A program made the position numbers and the translations under genes. A model generated the notes under the pieces. The model was not told the DNA's origin, made no database searches, and was given only the letters and a program-made list of their open reading frames with translations. Shown here piece after piece: positions 44,306 to 49,046 of a stretch of 49,046 nt of DNA (its first letter is position 1; every line of letters starts with the position of its first letter). This stretch comes from Colwellia sp. (GTDB taxonomy: Bacteria > Pseudomonadota > Gammaproteobacteria > Enterobacterales > Alteromonadaceae): the NCBI GenBank assembly GCA_013215465.1, contig JABSOW010000029.1, positions 1 through 49,046 of the forward strand, given 5' to 3'.

Positions 44306-46304
44306 TACCTTTAAAATCCATAAGCCATAATTCAAAATCATGTGAATTCAATGGCTTACTATAGAGGTAGCCCTGTTGGTTATAACAACCTAATTCTCTT
44401 AGTTTATTGGCTTGTTCTTGGGTTTCTATGCCCTCGGCAATCAAATCAACTTTAAACGTTTTTGATAATAAGATTATTGACATAACGATAGCAACATCTT
44501 CTGGGCTATGTTCAATATTGTCAATAAAGCACTTATCAATTTTTAAATTATCAATAGGTAGGTTTTTTAAGCGTTGTAATGACGAATATCCTGTCCCGAA
44601 ATCATCAATAGCCACGGTAACTCCCAACTCCCTCAGCGCTGATAAAATAGGGATATGGTAATTGTTACCTTCAGAGAAAAGTGACTCGGTGACTTCCAGT
44701 TCAATAGCATTACCAGGGATCATTTCTTCGGCTAATATTTTTTTCACTTGACCGAGTAAATCATTCCGTTCAAATTGCCGCAATGAAACATTAATAGCCA
44801 TAACGCCTGTAAATAGATTACTCAATCTCCACTGCCTTAATTGATGACATGCCGTTTTTAAGACAAAATATCCTAGCTTTTTAATAGAGCCGTTAGCTTC
44901 TGCAATAGGAATGAATAAATCAGGTGAAATAATCCCTTGTTCTGGATGATTCCATCTAATTAAACATTCAACACCATAAACTTCATGTGTTTTTATATTT
45001 ATTTGTGGTTGATACCATACTTCAAACTGTTGCTTTTCAATGGCTTGATAAATTTCATTTTCAAGCTCTAAGCGTTTTTTTATAAACATTTTTTCTTTTA
45101 AATCAAAAAATGAATAATGATTACCACCAGTCTCTTTCACCTTAAGCATTGCGGCATCAGCAAAAGAAATCAGTTCTGTTATATCCGTTGAGTCTGATGG
45201 AAATTTACTTACACCTAAACTGATAGACGTTTTGAATTCACCATATTTAGTTTGAAAAGGTTCGTCAAACATGGATAATATTTGCAGACAAATTTTATCC
45301 ATATTTGTTAATGCTTTTTTTCCTTCAATGATGACAATAAACTCATCTCCACCACTGCGCGCTATGATGTCATTATCTCTTAATTTTGCTTTAAACCTAG
45401 TAGCAACACTTTTTAATAATTCATCACCCACATCGTGCCCTAATGAATCATTAATCACTTTAAAGCGATCTAAATCACAAAAAAGCACCGCAAAATAAAT
45501 AGGCGACTCTTCATGGCGTACACATAAGTGTCTGAGCTTTTCAAATAGTAGATTCCTATTTGGCAAACTGGTTAAACTGTCGTGATAAGCGTGGAAGTGC
45601 AATTCTTCTTCAGACTTCTTTCGATTAGTTATATCGGTAAATTGACAAATATAATTAGATATTTGACCATGAACATCGGTAATACTGGAGATATTTAGCC
45701 ATTCTGGATAAATATCTCCATTTTTACGTTTATTCCATATTTCGCCTTGCCAGCAGCCTTCATCTATTATTTCTTGCCAAAATTGTTTATAAAAAGACTT
45801 ATCTTGTTTTCCCGAGTTTAAAATTGCCGGTGTTTTACCAATAACCTCTTCTTCGCTATAGCCGGTAATACTGGAAAAATTTGAATTCACTGTTTGGATG
45901 AAACCGCGATTATCAGTGACGATAATCGCTTCTTTTGTATGATTAAATATCTGTTTAATAATGGACTCTGTAGTGGTATCGACATCATTAATTTCTTCAA
46001 TAAACAATATAATCTGTTCTATGTTTTCTTTACGTTGGTAAAAATAACAAATTTTTACCATAAAACGAGCGCCATCTTTTCCCGTTAGTAACGAACGATA
46101 GTTTCCAAAAGTTGAATTATCATCTTTAGATAAAATTTTATTTATCGAGAAACAATCAAATTCCTTATCAAGTAAATCCTTTTCTTCAAAGCCAGTGATA
46201 TCAAGAAAGTGATTATTAACTTCAACTAACACACCATGAATATTTAATACTAATATCCCTGTGTATACTTCTTCTTGAATTAACTGTTTGTTTAAAAATG
46301 TCAT
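44289..46304 (-). CDS. PAS-PAS-GGDEF-EAL cyclic-di-GMP protein
   Basis: 671 residues, no TM. Two PAS domains (about 10-95 and 115-230; GRAPH-like ITGYSEEEVIGKTPAIL), a GGDEF domain with intact SGGDEF (about 315-320), and an EAL domain whose signature is ECL (ECLIRWNHP, about 445). DDFGTGYS, KIDKCFI and AEGIET are intact, so phosphodiesterase activity is likely retained; both synthesis and breakdown of c-di-GMP are possible. The final codons (GKQQSE) come from the IS3 remnant, so the original C-terminus was altered. Confidence 0.92.
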   Translation of the reverse strand: MTFLNKQLIQEEVYTGILVLNIHGVLVEVNNHFLDITGFEEKDLLDKEFDCFSINKILSKDDNSTFGNYRSLLTGKDGARFMVKICYFYQRKENIEQIILFIEEINDVDTTTESIIKQIFNHTKEAIIVTDNRGFIQTVNSNFSSITGYSEEEVIGKTPAILNSGKQDKSFYKQFWQEIIDEGCWQGEIWNKRKNGDIYPEWLNISSITDVHGQISNYICQFTDITNRKKSEEELHFHAYHDSLTSLPNRNLLFEKLRHLCVRHEESPIYFAVLFCDLDRFKVINDSLGHDVGDELLKSVATRFKAKLRDNDIIARSGGDEFIVIIEGKKALTNMDKICLQILSMFDEPFQTKYGEFKTSISLGVSKFPSDSTDITELISFADAAMLKVKETGGNHYSFFDLKEKMFIKKRLELENEIYQAIEKQQFEVWYQPQINIKTHEVYGVECLIRWNHPEQGIISPDLFIPIAEANGSIKKLGYFVLKTACHQLRQWRLSNLFTGVMAINVSLRQFERNDLLGQVKKILAEEMIPGNAIELEVTESLFSEGNNYHIPILSALRELGVTVAIDDFGTGYSSLQRLKNLPIDNLKIDKCFIDNIEHSPEDVAIVMSIILLSKTFKVDLIAEGIETQEQANKLRELGCYNQQGYLYSKPLNSHDFELWLMDFKGKQQSE

Positions 46305-46479
46305 GTGAGGAATTCCGTTGTTAAAGATGATGCTTCACTTGCAGGAAAATAAGGGTAGATTGGCAATAAAAAAGCAACTGCTACTTTATATTTTTAAATA
46401 AGCAATTACCTTGTGTTAAATCAAAGTAATTGTTTTAATTAATTTTATAATACTATGTAAGCCCTCTTACGATATTTTT

Positions 46480-47217
46480 ATGAATCAACAATTTTTCGTT
46501 TTTCTCAAAGCGCTATTAGGTAGTTGCAAAGACTTGCTACCAATTATTCTCGTTATTGCATTTTTTCAATTTGCCGTTCTGCAACAACCCATGCCCAATG
46601 TTGGCGATATATTAGTTGGCTTAGCATTAGTGGTACTTGGTTTAACCTTCTTTATTTACGGTTTAGAAATGGGCTTATTTCCCATTGGTGAGTCAATGGC
46701 GCAAGCATTCGCTAAAAAAGGCAGTGTTAGCTGGTTACTCACTTTTGCCTTTTGTTTAGGTTTTGGCACTACCGTAGCTGAGCCGTCATTAATCGCCGTA
46801 GCAAAAGAAGCGGCAATTGTCGCCGCTTCAGGTGGAATCATTAGCGATACCCTAGAATCACAACTTTCATATGCCAACGGTTTACGTTTTACCGTGGCCT
46901 TTGCTGTTGGCTTTGCCATTGTTATTGGTGTTTTACGTATACTCCGGGGTTGGCCAATACAGTATTTAATTTTAGGTGGTTATATTATTGTGGTATTGAT
47001 GACTTTAATTGCTCCTAGCTGGATTATTGGCATTGCCTATGATTCTGGTGGTGTTACTACCTCAACGATAACTGTTCCCTTGGTAACCGCACTCGGTGTT
47101 GGTCTAGCATCAGCAATAAAAGGCAGAAACCCTATGATTGATGGTTTTGGTTTGATCGCTTTCGCCTCATTAACACCGATAATTTTTGTAATGATTTACG
47201 GCATGGTGATTGGCTAA
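46480..47217 (+). CDS. DUF1538 membrane protein, first copy
   Basis: 245 residues, about six to seven TM helices. The DUF1538 pattern is clear: [73 protein letters not shown] and [20 protein letters not shown]. The polar TTVAEPSL and DSGGVTT segments inside membrane helices look like a substrate path. First gene of a four-gene operon. The stop overlaps the next ATG (TAATG). A TATAAT lies at 46446-46451, without a clear -35. Confidence 0.88.
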   Translation: MNQQFFVFLKALLGSCKDLLPIILVIAFFQFAVLQQPMPNVGDILVGLALVVLGLTFFIYGLEMGLFPIGESMAQAFAKKGSVSWLLTFAFCLGFGTTVAEPSLIAVAKEAAIVAASGGIISDTLESQLSYANGLRFTVAFAVGFAIVIGVLRILRGWPIQYLILGGYIIVVLMTLIAPSWIIGIAYDSGGVTTSTITVPLVTALGVGLASAIKGRNPMIDGFGLIAFASLTPIIFVMIYGMVIG

Positions 47218-48077
47218 TGGACTTATTTTTTGAATTTTTAAATACCTTAAAAAATACCGTTGTTGATGTATTACCTATTATATCAATAATCTTGGGTTTC
47301 CAACTGTTGGTTATTCGCAAACCTATACCTCATGTAAAGCAAGTAGGTTTCGGCTTTATTTATGTCCTTATTGGCTTAACCTTGTTTTTACTGGGCTTGG
47401 AAAAAGCATTATTTCCATTAGGAAAAATGATGGCAGAACAATTAACCGCACCAGAATTTATTCATGCTGGCGAGCAGGTATTAGCAAGTATTCATTGGTC
47501 AGACTATATGTGGGTTTATGTTTTTGCCGCCGCAATTGGTTTTAGTACAACGATTGCGGAGCCTTCACTTATTGCTGTAGCCATTAAAGCCGAGGAAGTT
47601 TCTGGTGGTGCGATTAATGCTAATAGTCTGCGTATTTCAGTCGCCATTGGTGTTGCTGTAGGTATTGCTGTAGGGAGTTACCGAATCGTAGTTGGTCACC
47701 CTATCCATTATTATATTATTGCGGGTTACATTATTGTGGTCATTCAAACTTTTTTTTGTCCTAAACTGATTGTGCCCTTGGCCTATGATTCAGGTGGCGT
47801 GACAACATCAACCGTAACGGTTCCTTTAGTTGCCGCTTTAGGTTTAGGTTTAGCCAGTACAATTCCAGGGCGCAGCCCACTAATAGATGGCTTTGGCTTA
47901 ATCGCTTTCGCTAGTTTATTTCCTATAATTGCGGTAATGGCTTATGCACAAATTACTGAAGCTAAAACAAAACGAGTTGAAAAAAAGTTAGAGATAAGAA
48001 ACAAAAATAAATTAACTAAACGTAATTTAAAACATAAACAACAAGACTTTTTAACGGAGTCTAAAGAAGACAGATAA
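47217..48077 (+). CDS. DUF1538 membrane protein, second copy
   Basis: 286 residues. It repeats the motifs of the preceding protein ([57 protein letters not shown]), so the pair arose by duplication and probably forms a heterodimer. A basic tail (KTKRVEKKLEIRNKNK) after the last helix would face the cytosol and could contact the soluble partners encoded next. Translationally coupled to copy 1 (1-base overlap), followed by the P-II-like gene after 13 bases. Confidence 0.88.
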   Translation: MDLFFEFLNTLKNTVVDVLPIISIILGFQLLVIRKPIPHVKQVGFGFIYVLIGLTLFLLGLEKALFPLGKMMAEQLTAPEFIHAGEQVLASIHWSDYMWVYVFAAAIGFSTTIAEPSLIAVAIKAEEVSGGAINANSLRISVAIGVAVGIAVGSYRIVVGHPIHYYIIAGYIIVVIQTFFCPKLIVPLAYDSGGVTTSTVTVPLVAALGLGLASTIPGRSPLIDGFGLIAFASLFPIIAVMAYAQITEAKTKRVEKKLEIRNKNKLTKRNLKHKQQDFLTESKEDR

Positions 48078-48090
48078 AATAGGTGATCAC

Positions 48091-48441
48091 ATGCAATTCA
48101 AATTAATTGTTGCCTTTGTTGACGACGCAGTAACAGACGACGTTATGAAAGGCGCGAGAATGGCTGGTGCTACAGGCGCAACCATAATAAACAATGCCAG
48201 AGGCGAAGGGATAAAACGTCAACACACTTTTTTTGGTATGCAACTTGAAACTCAAAGGGATGTATTACTTTTTGTTGTAGAACAACATTTATCAAGAAAA
48301 ATACTTGAGCGAATTAGCAAAATAGCTGGGTTTGATGAAGACCCTGGCAAAGGTATTGCTATTCAATTAAATGTCGAAGATGCGGTAGGCGTAGCTCATC
48401 AAGTAGAGCGCTTAAAAGGTAAAGTTGAGGAAGAGCTATGA
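48091..48441 (+). CDS. P-II-like signalling protein
   Basis: 116 residues with the P-II ferredoxin-like fold: MQFKLIVAFVDDAVTDDVMK, AGATGATIINNARGEG (T-loop base), and GKGIAIQLNVEDAVGV. The GlnB uridylylation tyrosine region is absent (the T-loop reads GIKRQHTFFGMQ), so it is not GlnB/GlnK. P-II-like proteins bind nucleotides and gate transporters beside which they are encoded; here the DUF1538 pair is the obvious target. AGGTGA precedes the ATG. It overlaps the CBS gene by 4 bases (ATGA). Confidence 0.85.
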   Translation: MQFKLIVAFVDDAVTDDVMKGARMAGATGATIINNARGEGIKRQHTFFGMQLETQRDVLLFVVEQHLSRKILERISKIAGFDEDPGKGIAIQLNVEDAVGVAHQVERLKGKVEEEL

Positions 48442-48833
48442 ACCATAAATTAGTACAAGTAAAAGATGTAATGACCACTAACAACTATCAATTTGTCGAT
48501 GGCATGATGACCGTTACTGAAGGCATTACTTTAGCCAAACAGCATAATGTTAATGCCTTAATCATTAATAAACGTAATGCTCAAGATGAATACGGCTTAG
48601 TGATGCTTGCCGATATTGCCAAACAGGTACTCGCCAAAGATCGCTCTCCTGATCGCGTAAACCTATATGAGATCATGGCAAAACCTTTGATGAGTGTATT
48701 ACCTGAAATGGATGTAAGGTATTGCGCACGATTATTTGAGCGCTTTAGTCTTCATCTTGCACCTGTTATTGAAAACAAAGAAATTATTGGCATGGTTGAC
48801 TATACCAATATGGTTTTTAGCCAAATTGAATAG
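48438..48833 (+). CDS. CBS-domain protein of the DUF1538 operon
   Basis: 131 residues with a CBS pair: VKDVMTTNNYQFVDGMMTVT to YGLVMLADIAKQVLA, and YEIMAKPLMSVLPEMDVRYC to IIGMVDYTNMVFSQIE. CBS pairs bind AMP, ATP or related nucleotides. Start overlaps the P-II-like stop by 4 bases, so it is coupled. It probably senses energy state for the DUF1538 transporter. Last gene of the operon; a 17 bp hairpin follows. Confidence 0.9.
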   Translation: MNHKLVQVKDVMTTNNYQFVDGMMTVTEGITLAKQHNVNALIINKRNAQDEYGLVMLADIAKQVLAKDRSPDRVNLYEIMAKPLMSVLPEMDVRYCARLFERFSLHLAPVIENKEIIGMVDYTNMVFSQIE

Positions 48834-48881
48834 TGACACCAACTGACTAATGTATTAATCATATTGAAATAGTCAGAAGTC

Positions 48882-48919
48882 TAAAGAGTAAAAGACTTTA
48901 TTAAGTCTTTTACTCTTTA
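48882..48919. terminator. Strong terminator, possibly shared
   Basis: A 17 bp perfect stem (TAAAGAGTAAAAGACTT and its complement) around TATT, about 50 bases after the CBS stop. The T-rich arm and the following ATAAAAA suit both strands, so it may also end the minus-strand gene entering from the right. Confidence 0.75.
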
Positions 48920-48975
48920 ATAAAAACGAGCATTCCTGCAAAGAAAATTTGGCTGTTAGCTACTCACACTCACGG

Positions 48976-49046
48976 CTAGCGCATTTTAATCCCAGATTCC
49001 AGCAGGGTTGAGCGATATTCATCGTCTAGCCCTGCCATTTTCTTTT
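48976..49046 (-). CDS. Possible 3' end of a gene running in from the right
   Basis: On the minus strand the last 71 bases read KKMAGLDDEYRSTLLESGIK and then MR with a stop at 48976-48978. It is open to the window edge and reads like the tail of a real protein. I cannot assign a family. The hairpin at 48882-48919 would terminate it. Confidence 0.4.
   Translation of the reverse strand, partial: KKMAGLDDEYRSTLLESGIKMR

Noticed and set aside
46411..46451. Promoter for the DUF1538 operon (TATAAT at 46446)
   Set aside because: No -35 hexamer at 16-18 bases; in such AT-rich DNA a TATAAT alone is weak evidence, so it is only mentioned in the gene entry.
1..49046. Search for tRNA, rRNA and CRISPR arrays
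   Set aside because: No cloverleaf-like sequence with CCA end, no rRNA motifs and no regularly spaced repeats were seen; short RNAs could still be missed by eye.

Overview
The window looks like a chromosomal segment of a marine, probably cold-adapted gammaproteobacterium of the Alteromonadales, most likely Colwellia or a close relative. This is inferred from strongly AT-rich DNA, a monomeric NADP isocitrate dehydrogenase of the kind known from Colwellia and Azotobacter, several chemoreceptors, a GGDEF-EAL protein, and families common in that order (DUF3135, DUF1538, LEA14-like lipoprotein, DUF3047). The species cannot be fixed by reading alone. No rRNA, tRNA, CRISPR array or complete prophage was seen.

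Layout. 1-252: scraps of two mobile elements (a tyrosine-recombinase N-terminus joined to an IS3-type transposase C-terminus). 453-8312 (minus): monomeric icd, a Sel1-repeat protein, a Tat-exported DUF3047 protein, a CBS-domain protein and an overlapping histidine kinase/response regulator pair. 8489-13939: a tandem nitrilase-fold protein lacking both catalytic cysteines, then on the plus strand a chemoreceptor whose first codons are put out of frame by a 3 x 7 bp tandem repeat, and a porin. 14190-20308 (minus): gltB-gltD, with a match to the ArgR box upstream. 20908-23113: a zinc-free MDR reductase, a broken LysR gene, a 163 bp foldback MITE and peptide deformylase starting 8 bases after it. 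23208-28820 (minus): a small unknown protein, a second chemoreceptor, an iron-type alcohol dehydrogenase and an M28 peptidase lipoprotein. 29113-31427 (plus): a candidate Fur box, a ten-TM heavy-metal/manganese exporter and two bacterioferritin-family subunits with complementary defects. 31579-36767 (mostly minus): LEA14-like lipoprotein, cytidylyltransferase and CDP-alcohol phosphatidyltransferase, an outer-membrane barrel, DUF3135 and a LysR regulator. 36864-40234 (plus): NAD(P)-binding protein, class C beta-lactamase-fold lipoprotein, gluzincin peptidase. 40461-46304: TPR-like protein, orphan trpB, a secreted protein of unknown family next to an intact nitrilase, and a PAS-GGDEF-EAL protein whose 3' end lies in an IS3 remnant. 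46480-48833 (plus): a tightly packed operon of two DUF1538 membrane proteins, a P-II-like protein and a CBS protein. A partial minus-strand reading frame enters from the right edge.

How the genes fit together. Three sets read as modules. The metal set (exporter plus two ferritin subunits behind a Fur-like box) looks like iron/manganese overflow handling. The DUF1538-DUF1538-PII-CBS operon has the architecture of a membrane transporter gated by two nucleotide-sensing soluble proteins and is the best candidate for an undescribed system. The chemoreceptor at 10711 looks like a contingency (phase-variable) locus. The rest is mainly central nitrogen/carbon metabolism and envelope functions.
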